Assembly (NCBI GenBank): GCA_011109175.1
Contig: RDEW01000044.1
Location: forward strand, 261,661 to 307,923
DNA length: 46,263 nucleotides
Direction: 5' to 3'
From: Dicyema japonicum
Lineage: Eukaryota; Dicyemida; Rhombozoa; Dicyemidae
The position numbers were made by a program, and so were the translations under genes. Below the pieces are notes generated by a model. That model ran no database searches. It saw only the letters and a list, made by a program, of their open reading frames with translations, and was not told where the DNA came from. Of the stretch, positions 31,995 to 41,500 are shown one piece after another. How positions within the stretch are numbered: the stretch's first letter is position 1; each line of letters opens with the position of its first letter.

Positions 31995-32880
31995 TAAATA
32001 AACTGAAGAACAACAAGAGTGCTGGGCCGAACAACATAAGTCCTGAGCTCCTAAAATATGGGCCAAAAAACTTAGCGACACAATTGCAAAAACCCTAAAT
32101 GCCGTCTTTGTAACTAATACCGATCTAGGACTTGGAAATGGATTATTATTACCCATACAAAAACCAAACAAATCAAAAGGACCAGTAGAAAATTTCCGAT
32201 TCTGAATTCGATACGCAAGGTGCTGGCAAACATTGCACTAAATCAGATAAAGGGTGTGGCGGATCTATACATACCAGTATGTCAAAGTGGGTTCCGAAAT
32301 GGGAGGTCTACGGCAGACATTGTATGGAGCCACAGNNNNNNNNNNNNNNNNNNNNNNNNNNNNNNNNNNNNNNNNNNNNNNNNNNNNNNNNNNNNNNNNN
32401 NNNNNNNNNNNNNNNNNNNNNNNNNNNNNNNNNNNNNNNNNNNNNNNNNNNNNNNNNNNNNNNNNNNNNNNNNNNNNNNNNNNNNNNNNNNNNNNNNNNN
32501 NNNNNNNNNNNNNNNNNNNNNNNNNNNNNNNNNNNNNGATAAATAAACTGAAGAACAACAAGAGTGCTGGGCCGAACAACATAAGTCCTGAGCTCCTAAA
32601 ATATGGGCCAAAAAAACTTAGCGACACAATTGCAAAAACCCTAAATGCCGTCTTTGTAACTAATACCGATCTAGGACTTGGAAATGGATTATTATTACCC
32701 ATACAAAAACCGAATAAATCAAAAGGACCAGTAGAAAATTTCCGCTTCTGAATTCGATACGCAAGGTGCTGGCAAACATTGCACTAAATCAGATAAAGGG
32801 TGTGGCGGATCTATACATACCAGTATGTCAAAGTGGGTTCCGAAATGGGAGGTCTACGGCAGACATTGTATGGAGCCACA
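31995..32880. repeat. Duplicated RT segment (about 340 bp) flanking a gap
   Basis: 31995-32335 and 32540-32880 are nearly identical (period about 545) with a few differences, including six versus seven As in gggccaaaaaa, caaacaaatc versus gaataaatc, and ccgattctg versus ccgcttctg. The n run 32336-32537 lies between. This is two alleles or LINE copies joined, not simple error. Confidence 0.8.
32336..32537. other. Assembly gap (202 n)
   Basis: A run of n inside the LINE; open frames through it are artefacts. Confidence 0.99.
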
Positions 32881-33114
32881 GCGCAACGCACCAAAGATTC
32901 AAGAGCGCAACGACCGTGTTGGAAATAGATCTCTCCAGAGCTTTCGACTCAATAAACAGACAGAAACTGATGAATGTGCTTGAGCAATTATTTGATGAAT
33001 CGTCGGTTAGGATAATCAGATTACTATTTGCGAACACAAGGACAGAAGGAGCAACTTCCCGCAGTTTCAAAACAACGATTGGGACACCCCAGGGTGATTC
33101 CTTCTCCCCTTTAA

Positions 33115-33401
33115 TATTCACCATATACCTTGAATCTGCACTTCAACACCTACTAGAAAATGCACCTGCGTAATGTTATATAGGGGATATAGAAGAGACA
33201 TCTTATGCGGATGATGTGGATTTCGTATCACGGAACGTGACCGCACTCCAACACCTANTATTCACCATATACCTTGAATCTGCACTTCAACACCAACTAG
33301 AAAATGCACCTGCGTAATGTTATATAGGGGATATAGAAGAGACATCTTATGCGGATGATGTGGATTTCGTATCACGGAACGTGACCGCACTCCAACACCT
33401 A
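33115..33401. repeat. 143-bp direct duplication joined by an n
   Basis: 33115-33257 and 33259-33401 differ by one base (cacctact versus caccaact), with n at 33258. The unit includes the YADDVDFVS catalytic block, so the RT as written has the catalytic segment twice. Confidence 0.85.
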
Positions 33402-33599
33402 CTAGAAAATGCACCTGCGGAGCTTGAGAAATGGTTTCTCAGTGTAAATGTAAACAAAACTGAAATTACGGAAATCAAAAGAGAAGACGATTAACTCATG
33501 AAAGATGGAGACGTACTAATAAGCTCGGCTCTACTAGGAGACATTTGATTTTAATCAACAAAAAAATCAATGATTTAAATCATTAAAAAATCAAAAAAA

Positions 33600-34728
33600 T
33601 CATTTAAATTTTTTAATGTCTGGAAGAAAGCGTGATGCCTTGTGGGTTCACTTCGATAAACGTATTATTCCTGGAAAGACCGAAACTCGAGCCAGATGCC
33701 GTAATTGCGGGAAGGAGGTACAAGGTCTCGTATCTCGGATGAGGCAGCATCATTTGTCATGTCGAACTAATACGATATCCCTGGAAATCCGTCGAAACCT
33801 GAAAGTGATTTGATCAGCGAATTCCTCCCAAGGATGAGGGACCAGTCTTTAATCAATTTCGTTACTACGACGACGTCATCGAAGAAAAATTTGATATGCA
33901 ACTCGCTAGATACATATATTCCAGTAACACTCCTTTTGCTGCTGTAGAACATCCGGAATTCGTCAAATTCGTCCAAATGCTTCTTCCTGAGTATCGTTTA
34001 CCCTTTCGTCATGTAGTCCATTGCTCGATCGTGAGTACGAAAAAATACATGAAGATTGTCGGCAAAGGTTCCAGGACAGTATCTATGATGTTGGAAAGTG
34101 GCGTAACATTGATAATGAACTTGTTACTTGTGTGTCAGTTGTAACATCGGATGAAGAAAGCAATCAAATTGACACTGTGGACACCTCTGGATATAGCCAC
34201 ACCGCGGAGTATCTTCAATCTGTTGCTTTAGCTTCTCCAAAGTCCGCTGAGCAACGGATTGGATGTAAAATCGCGAGTTTTGTAACAGACAATGCTGCTA
34301 ACGTGACTAAAATGAGGCGGATTGATGCAAGATGACGATGAAATTATTACATATGGTTGNAAATTGACACTGTGGACACCTCTGGATATAGCCACACCGC
34401 GGAGTATCTTCAATCTGTTGTTTTAGCTTCTCCAAAGTCCGCTGAGCAACGGTTTAGATGTAAAATCGCGAGTTTTGTAACAGACAATGCTGCCAACGTG
34501 ACTAAAATGAGGCGGATAATGATGCAAGATGACGATGAAATTATTACATATGGTTGCTCGGCACATTATCTTAACCTTCTCTCAAAGGATGTCGAAGTAG
34601 CTGACGTTAAAGAAACCATCGTAAGAATAAATAAATACTTTAGAAACGTCCTCACATTCAAATATACGAAATAGGCTGGAAATTGAAAAGGCTGCCAAAC
34701 TTGTCTTTGTTTACAAGCTTTTCAAATA
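33600..34728 (+). mobile_element. hAT element with BED finger and partial transposase
   Basis: The ATG at 33616 begins a BED zinc finger (ALWVHFDK..., RCRNCGK, then RMRQHHLSC). Transposase blocks follow in shifting frames: LARYIYSSNTPFAAVEHPEF (33902-33961), LLDREYEKIHEDCRQRF (about 34020), DTSGYSHTAEYLQSV, CKIASFVTDNAANVTKMRR (34264-34320 and again 34459-34515), EIITYGCSAHYLNLLSKDVE (34539-34598) and VRINKYFRN. It then jumps to HSNIRNRLEIEKAAKLVFVY (34658-34717), near the C-terminus, so a central block is deleted. The 5' end abuts LINE D sequence. AT-rich flanks with aaaaaaatcat words may be terminal repeats, but I could not pair them convincingly. Confidence 0.8.
34166..34556. repeat. Diverged 194-bp direct duplication joined by an n
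   Basis: 34166-34359 and 34361-34556 match with several substitutions (gcttta/ttttta-like, cggattgg/cggtttag, gctaac/gccaac) and a two-base indel (gcggattgatg versus gcggataatgatg), with n at 34360. The differences suggest two alleles or element copies collapsed in tandem. Confidence 0.8.
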
Positions 34729-35590
34729 AATACGATTTCCATTGTTTTTATTTTACCTTGTTTCCGAATAAAAAACATTTAATTCAAAAAAATCATGATT
34801 TTTAACAACTTTGCCAAGAAGTAAATTTAGCTGAGTCTGGGGGTTGATAAATGGAAAGCAAACTCCACAGAAACCTAGGTAATGTTGTGTTTCCTGCATG
34901 ACAGTTGACTACCTTGTGACGAAATGTAGGAGAATACTGAACATTTCTTGCCTCAGTTTCTACAAGTGGCATCTGTACGCTCTCGTGGTAAAAAAAAGAG
35001 CAATAGCAAACATTCAATTCACCTTCGAACTGAATATCGTGAAAGTGTTAAGAAAACTGGACATCGATACAGTACGATGACATCAAGTGTGGAGATCGTG
35101 AATAACCATATCCTGGAAATCATAGTGGTTTGGATGTCTGTCACTAACATTTTTCAATGGGTTTGATTCCCCTGTTAGCTATTTGATCGAAATTTCTCTT
35201 TTATTCTGTTCCTTCTCTTTGAGTGGCTTCATGCGATTCACCTGTCTCAGATGACGCCTAATGACAGGACAGCACAAAAAGTTATTTACCCTCCCTCACT
35301 CCACTAAAGGGGTTCTCACTACCGACTGTACCTTCTCATTCATTTCAACTAGTTCTGGGTGGACTTAAAAAGACTCTCTGACACTACTCTCGTGAGACCT
35401 GGGTACGTTTAATTAGTTGATAACTTCTTTCTCGGTGTAGCCGGGTCAGCAAATTTAGCCTCAAAGTCTTTTCTTAGAAGGAAAGTCATCGACATGCCAC
35501 TTCTCTGTTTCCTCTCTACTCAAACCAATTACCACATCTTCACCTGTACTTCACCAGTCTCAGATCTTCATTAAACATTTCTGGAAGCGT
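34729..35590. other. Intergenic with a LINE-type 3' hairpin
   Basis: A 72-codon frame at 34948-35166 is unassigned. At 35401-35445 gggtacgtttaattagttga, then taacttctttctcggtgtag and ccggg, match the LINE B 3' end (aacttctttctcggtgta). The stem is weaker here. No gene is supported. Confidence 0.45.
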
Positions 35591-36135
35591 TATACAAGGA
35601 TGTCCATGAAAGAAAGTTTAATAATAACATTTTTAAATGATAAGATTCTATGTAGTCAAAAACTATACAAGATAATTGCCTGGATTCTAAACGAAACGTA
35701 CAGTAAAGGAGTCACCTTGCCACTTGGAGAAGGACTATTGATACCAGTACAGAAGTTAAACATAAAAGCGGGGAAAGTTGAGAACCTAAGACCAGTGGTA
35801 TTAACCAACACATTACGAAAGATACTAGTCAATATTACGCTTCAAAGAATGGAGGGACGCCTAGACTCGTACCTGTCGGCTTATCAAAGTGGCTTCCGCA
35901 AAGGAAGATCAACGTCAGATGTTATATGGAGAAGTGCGACTGTTCAAAAATTTAAAATAACGACAACCATTCTGGGAATTGATGTGTCAAAGGCCTTTAA
36001 TTCCGTCAACAGGAACAAGCTGCTGCAAATACTGGAGCACTTCTTGGAGGGCTCAACGATAAGGATGGGTAGGACACTCTTGACGGACACGAGTTTGATG
36101 GTCAGGACTGGCCGTCCAAATTCTTATACAAGAGA
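35591..36135 (+). mobile_element. LINE family D RT fragment, open frame
   Basis: One frame of 210 codons carries LPLGEGLLIPVQKLN, NLRPVVLTNTLRKILVNITL then QRMEGRLDSYLSAYQSGFRK and GRSTSDVIW, motif A ILGIDVSKAFNSVNRNKLLQ and LLTDTSLMVRTGR. These align block by block with 32110-33030. It lacks the catalytic YADD region: after about 36120 the frame leaves RT sequence. It is better preserved than most elements in the window. Confidence 0.75.
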
Positions 36136-36425
36136 ACATGAACTGATCCAATATCATGTGATATTACTGACTCAAGATGAAGGCTCTTTGGACACATACT
36201 CCGTTACGATATGGGGACCCCTGCATACATAACAATGGAGGAGTATTTTGTCTTAGTGGCTTCTCGTTTTAGAGCACAACACTGCCGGTAATCCTAGATG
36301 AAGATCTCAGGAGGATTGGAAAGTGCCTTAAAGATGGGGACGATCTAGATATGCTACGGAACATGGCAACAGATTGAAAAAGATGGGCGAATTTAATTAG
36401 ATTGTTAACTTTGTGTTGCACATGC
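36136..36425 (+). mobile_element. LINE family D C-terminal fragment
   Basis: RLFGHILRYD.GTPAYITMEEYF then VILDEDLRRIGKCLKDGDDL and DMLRNMATD*KRWANLIRLL (about 36275-36400) form the end of the family D protein. It is joined to the preceding RT fragment with loss of the palm. One stop replaces the expected Arg. Confidence 0.6.
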
Positions 36426-36534
36426 TTTGTCATGATCTTGGCATCATCGCATACTAATAATAATACCATGTGTTCTTGGATACTCTTGGCCAAAGAAAAT
36501 TTCAGACAATAAACTATTCTGACTGATTGTGGAC

Positions 36535-36860
36535 CAATAAGTCTAATCGTACTTGAATCAGGCTGGCGCCTTTTTGGACATATTCTACGGATGGATGAAC
36601 AGACATGGAAGAGTTTTTCAAAACATATTTCGGCCATATTGTATCTCCTGTATTCAGAGAACGTCCGAGAAATTGTCTTCCAAGGAAACTCGCGGAGGAT
36701 CACGCAGTGATCGGGGGCCGACTGATAGATGCGGACGAACTGGACGATATCTAGAAACGAGCACGACCACGTAAAGGACGGAACTAACGGAAAGGATGTC
36801 GAAAAACATGGCACAAGCGAAACCATAAACAGTGTTTACTGGTAACGCGGATGTGCTTTA
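36535..36860 (+). mobile_element. Second LINE family D C-terminal fragment
   Basis: SGWRLFGHILRMDEQTWKSF (about 36561-36620) restarts the same C-terminal region, followed by VIGGRLIDADELDDI. At 36848-36880 ggatgtgctttaactaacta resembles the arm and loop of the LINE 3' hairpin. A minus-strand frame of 185 codons across 36269-36826 is the antisense shadow of these two fragments. Confidence 0.6.
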
Positions 36861-38208
36861 ACTAACTATACCATGTAGTTGGGATGTTTATGACCAATTT
36901 ATATGACCAATGATGACTTATGCAAGTCCATCGTGGCCGATTTTGATTTCCCACTCCTCATCTCTAAAACTCTCAGGAAGCTGCAATAAAGATTATTTGA
37001 CCAGGCGACAATATCCAACCGATCTGAAAATAGAATTACAACGAAAACTCTTAATGGAGGCCGTTGCAGAGCCGGTTTTGGGTCAGAATATCTACAATCA
37101 TACAAAAAGGTTGAGCCGATGCCATTTCAGATAAGAAGAGCAGTACTGGAATCTCGACCCCTTCATACTCGTCCTCTCGTTGATCATTTAGGATCACTTA
37201 GTTGAGAACTTTCATTTCTTTCTCTTTGACCCAGTGAACTGAAATATCAGTACCCAAAAAAACTAAATAAATTTTGTCCACCAAAATTTCATATTTAGTT
37301 TTTTAGATATTAATAAGCGACTCTTCCTTGTTGGTCTACCTCAACACATGGATAGGGAAAGTGTAGCTCTTTTCTTTCAAATGCCACCACGTCGTCGGCT
37401 AATCATATATATTTTCAAACCATCCAGGATTTCGTCCACGTCGGATAGGACTTCCCCCATCGAGGTCTGGGTCACTTAGTTAGTTGGGTTTTTCCTTTTT
37501 ACCCGGTGATCCAAGAATAATACTAAACGACTTTACCAATTTATAGTAAATTAGTTTGCAGTCACACCGACGGCATAGGACGTGACATTATTTCCAAGTC
37601 TTAGAAAGGTCACATTTCCATAGTTATTTACACTCCACTTGTAAATATTGAAACGGCATTATTTCCATTAATTTCAATCAGGCTTATCTGTCCGATGAAA
37701 ACTCTTTCCAACAACTGTCACACAGAGTCTTCAAATCCTTTCATTCTTCACTTCAAATTAAGTAGTGGGTAAATATGTATTCTATGTGCTCATTGTACCT
37801 TGTTACTATTTTCCATGCAACATCTCCTCAAGAATCCTCATTCGAGTTTTAAGATAAAAAATTGTTGTAGCAGGTTCTGTGATTGAGATCTTATCATTCA
37901 GTTGTCTTTACTCCTTTTTTGTTATGAACGATCCGAAATCCCGTAGAAAGACAGTGATTTGGATCTCGAACCCCCGAAGTTTCGGCTTTGATGGGTTTGG
38001 AGACGAAATGCCCCAATAGCTCGATTAAATATATTTTTCAAACAAAAACAAATAAACAACATCGTCAGCAACAAATCAGGCTCAGCTCCCGAAAGAAGGT
38101 AGAAAATGGCACTTCTCAGAAACAAATATTTGTTAAAATTACCAATAGTCAAAAAATATATTTACCAAAGTAAAAAAAGCTTAATTCCGTATAATTAAAT
38201 GAAGAATC
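36861..38208. other. Intergenic with two LINE-type 3' hairpins
   Basis: 37469-37475 gggtcac pairs with 37506-37512 gtgatcc (one G-T wobble), with loop ttagttagttgggtttttcc. 37191-37197 ggatcac partly pairs with gtgaact at 37234-37240. A frame at 36910-37134 (MTYASPSWPILISH) may be a LINE C-terminal remnant. No other gene is supported. Confidence 0.45.
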
Positions 38209-38454
38209 TTAAACCGCACTGATCTTAGAATTCATCTCGAATATCCAATGGAGTTCACTAAGATCGTCCGAACGCGTGGAAATCTGATTCCCTAGTCGAT
38301 TTAAAAACCCCACTGTCAAGAATCCCATACCACAGACAGTCTCCACAGGAATAAAGTCAGGATACTTCCTTTTCGACATTTTGGCTGTCATAGAAGGCAC
38401 TTTGATGTAGGTTGCTAGAGAAAATTTCAATTTGTTTTGAAATGTGATTGACAT
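38209..38454 (-). CDS. Possible NDUFA1-like complex I subunit
   Basis: A minus-strand frame of 81 codons has internal starts at MTAKMSKRKYPDF. It has one hydrophobic segment (FIPVETVCGMGFLTVGFLNR) and ends LHWIFEMNSKISAV. The order of a single membrane segment, then HW...M....ISAV, resembles the small complex I subunit NDUFA1 (MWFE), whose C-terminal half has HW.LM.RD.RISGV. The similarity is short and from memory. A tiny intron near the 3' end (after ISAV) could extend it. Its start lies 113 bp from the divergent fibrocystin-L-like start, so the two may share a promoter region. Confidence 0.35.
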   Translation of the reverse strand: MSITFQNKLKFSLATYIKVPSMTAKMSKRKYPDFIPVETVCGMGFLTVGFLNRLGNQISTRSDDLSELHWIFEMNSKISAV

Positions 38455-38566
38455 GTCATTTAATCTGAGAAATTAATCCCAAATAAGGGTTGATATGGTT
38501 ATACATACAATCAATCAATCGACTAATGATTTAAAATCAACGATTCATATAAAAACAAATGACAAA

Positions 38567-41500
38567 ATGCAAGAATATATGAGCCCAAGGGATCTTTGTT
38601 TATTCACACTTTTGATATTATCCTGCGCTCAAAATTGTATTCGATTTGGTAAACAAAGTAACCCCCCACGTCGATCACATCTATCCTCGATGTGGGTCCA
38701 TTGCTGGAGAAACTTTGATAGAAATAACAGGGGACGGTTTGATCCATTACTTAGTTGAGGATTCTCTGATGAAGCGTTCACGTTGAATATTGGGGGTCAG
38801 AACACCAAAGGGAACGTAGTTTACCTGTACTCCTCGACCCAATCTTACAAATGCAACATCCGCACAGATTTAACGCACAGCAAGGCAATATTCTGCTTCA
38901 CTGAGTAACTCAAGTCACACAGTTTAGAACCATGCCTTATGGGAACTATAACATTTTGGTGCACGTGGACGGAGTAAGAATACCGAGTAATCAAATTTGC
39001 CGAGACAAATCAGCAAGTAGGTGCATGTTCTTTGTAATTTGAAATTTGATTTCAAGACTCGGTCGTACTGCACTCCCAAGATCACTCAAATAGATCCTCA
39101 AACGGGTCCCCCAGGTTGAGTCGTATAATGTTTTCAGACCAACTCATCACCGTCACTGGGATATTTTACTCTACGATTTATTTGAACAATAAAGTCGGAG
39201 TCTCTAATGAAGTCAAACCGAAATTTACGAGGTTGAAGTCTTTATTAATGCTAGAATATATTTTGGGGGTGAAACCTGCGAAGTTGTGAATCAGACGACC
39301 AATGAACCGTAGTTTTATCGGTAACATAGATATGACTTTAATTTGACTTCCCCAACCAATGGGAAGTTCAAATGTAAACTTTCGAATGTCAGGATTGGGG
39401 GAATCAACGGGAGTGTAATTATTGACAGAAACTATGGGAGGTTTGTTTAAGATTTCACAATCAGATCGATTTCTCAGTCAGTAATGCTATTCAATAATCT
39501 GAAATACGGACAGTATGAGGCATACGCGGGTTTACTGCATTCCTAATTGTAGAAATAACATCAATCACCCCCCATGTGGGCAGTCAACAGGGAGGTACTA
39601 TTTTGACGATATTTGGTCGTAACTTTTACAATGACAGCACTGTCGCTTTAGTTGGGGGTTGAATCGCTATGTATAACTTATGCAGGGAGAAGATGCACAA
39701 TAAGATCCATCAATAAGCATAAAATTGTTTGTAAGGCGGATAAGGACTTTAACGGAACCTTCTATTCCGGTTTTCTTGAACCTTGATATTTTAGGGAGTC
39801 GAGGATTCCTGTTAGAATATTGGAACTCCTCCTCGAATTTTTCCAGTTTAAGGGAGATAGAGAACTACACATCCGCGGATGCTGGCTATGGGAGGATTAG
39901 AGGATTGTCTGGAAACATAAAACTTCCTACGGGAGACATGAGTATCAGACTATCGGGAATATTCCGTCCACCAAAAAGTGGACACTATCAATTTGACATG
40001 AACGACAAGTCCTTGACTTTATTTTGCTTCAAATTTACTGATTCAGTACAAAATACTCACTCATAGGTCACAATCTGCGACCAATATACATTTACGAGAT
40101 TTTATTTGCTCAAAGACAGAGGGTTGTGATATCACTTACGTTAAGATATTACATAACTATACTCAAAAAATACAACGGGGAGTCCACTTGCCGCGTGGAT
40201 TTCAAACTTTTCGAATCCCCATATTCCTGGATCTCCCTCCCATTGGTTGTTCCAGAAAAGCAGATTATTAGCATGAATTATAACTACATTCCAGAGCAAC
40301 ACGTACTACCTAACTTAAAGGGTAGAGTTGCTTCTTTCCCAACCAATCAGTGTCCCCACTTGGGGATCTCATCGGAGTGCGGATTTATAAAAATAAGACC
40401 AATGCGGAATACCGAATAAGCTTCAATAGCGTTGAAACGGGTTGAGAGTGAGCTTACATTAGAAATTTTAAAAAGCAGCGACATAGCACAGCTTCTACAA
40501 GCCAAAGTTAACCAACACCCAATCTTGGGGGATTACCTTGTAAATGTAGAGAACTATACGAACACTGAAAACACTACAAACTTCGTTTTACATTTCACGA
40601 TACATCCGGGTTTGTTTTTAGATTATTATAGGTGATTCCATGTCACTCTCTATTTTGAGTGTAAACGAGTCTGTCTCACACTATTCTCTCAATAAAATAG
40701 CTAATGGAACTTCTGGGAGTTACTATTTGCTATTGAAAAGCGAAAATTACAATTTACCGCCAATTTCTTTAAATTTTAATACCAGCAAGGTATCGCTTGC
40801 TTAATGATTAGATTGAGAAACAACTCATGAAGGCCTATGAAATTCGGTGTCCTAAAGATTTCGATAAATTGTCAAATTCAGTATTTTTCGTGGAGGACTT
40901 TGAAACTTCCGATAACTACTTTGGTAACGCATTCTGTGGGGGACACTCTAATAAAAACCTAATTGAGATTTTAAATTTCGAAGCTTTGAGAAACAAACCC
41001 AACATAGTAACGTTCAAAATGGTAATTATAATCTCCTATAACAAGCTGTGTTTTGCCTACAACGGATATCCCCCAAATGCCTTGTATATCGTATATTCTA
41101 CGGACGGGAAGACCTATTCCTCGAATACATACAATTTATCCCTACCAGATTCAATATTGTTTGATATGGGACTTGTCACTTTAAAGGGAATGGAATTACG
41201 AGTGCGTTGACCTTGTACAGCTGATGAGTGACGTCCAGTCGTCGATCGTCCTTGTAAAGTTGGCGGAAGTGATTAACACGGGACTGGTCTATTATGATCT
41301 CGTTTCTCTAAGCACTACTCGCAGAAATACGGATAAAATATGTTTTTTGATTTAATTGATTCAGCAATTTTGACCAATCAGAGAGTGCTTCCCCCGAGTA
41401 AATATTCCGTAAGTCGTATAAGCGTTTCAAAATTTTTAAATCATCTCAACGTGACTTATCAGTTGAATTACTGCTTCGGAAATATTCCCCCTGCTATGGT

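Larger units (their letters stand above)
30656..33547 (+). mobile_element. LINE family D, near full length (APE endonuclease + RT)
   Basis: The endonuclease starts RLMTFNVRGISKDWTRKIL (about 30767), continues GMGFAIHVDYL, INVYAPHCRRV (31075-31110), VTEDMNAKAG, IGRHGRGTRNASGASLVNF (about 31249-31305) and SACHKTTWH, and ends DSYHRIVIAKL. The RT follows with VEEVELALNKLKNNKSAGPN (about 31977-32035), ANIALNQIKGVADL, VCQSGFRNGRSTADIVWSH, motif A VLEIDLSRAFDSINRQKL, TIGTPQGDSFSPLIFTIYLE and YADDVDFVS (about 33206-33235). It ends abruptly at SALLGDI*F near 33547, just before a hAT. A 24-bp in-frame repeat (QTKQVIS) lies at 31708-31755. Damage is mild: few stops, a one-base difference in an A-run between duplicated copies, and a shift after VENFRF. 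A 202-nt gap and two duplications interrupt it. Confidence 0.8.

Noticed and set aside
36269-36826. 185-codon minus-strand ORF
   Set aside because: It is antisense to two LINE family D C-terminal fragments recognised on the plus strand, and has no domain of its own.
37955-37980. Possible minus-strand B box (gggggttcgagatcc)
   Set aside because: The flanks cannot form a five-base-pair T stem and no A box precedes it.
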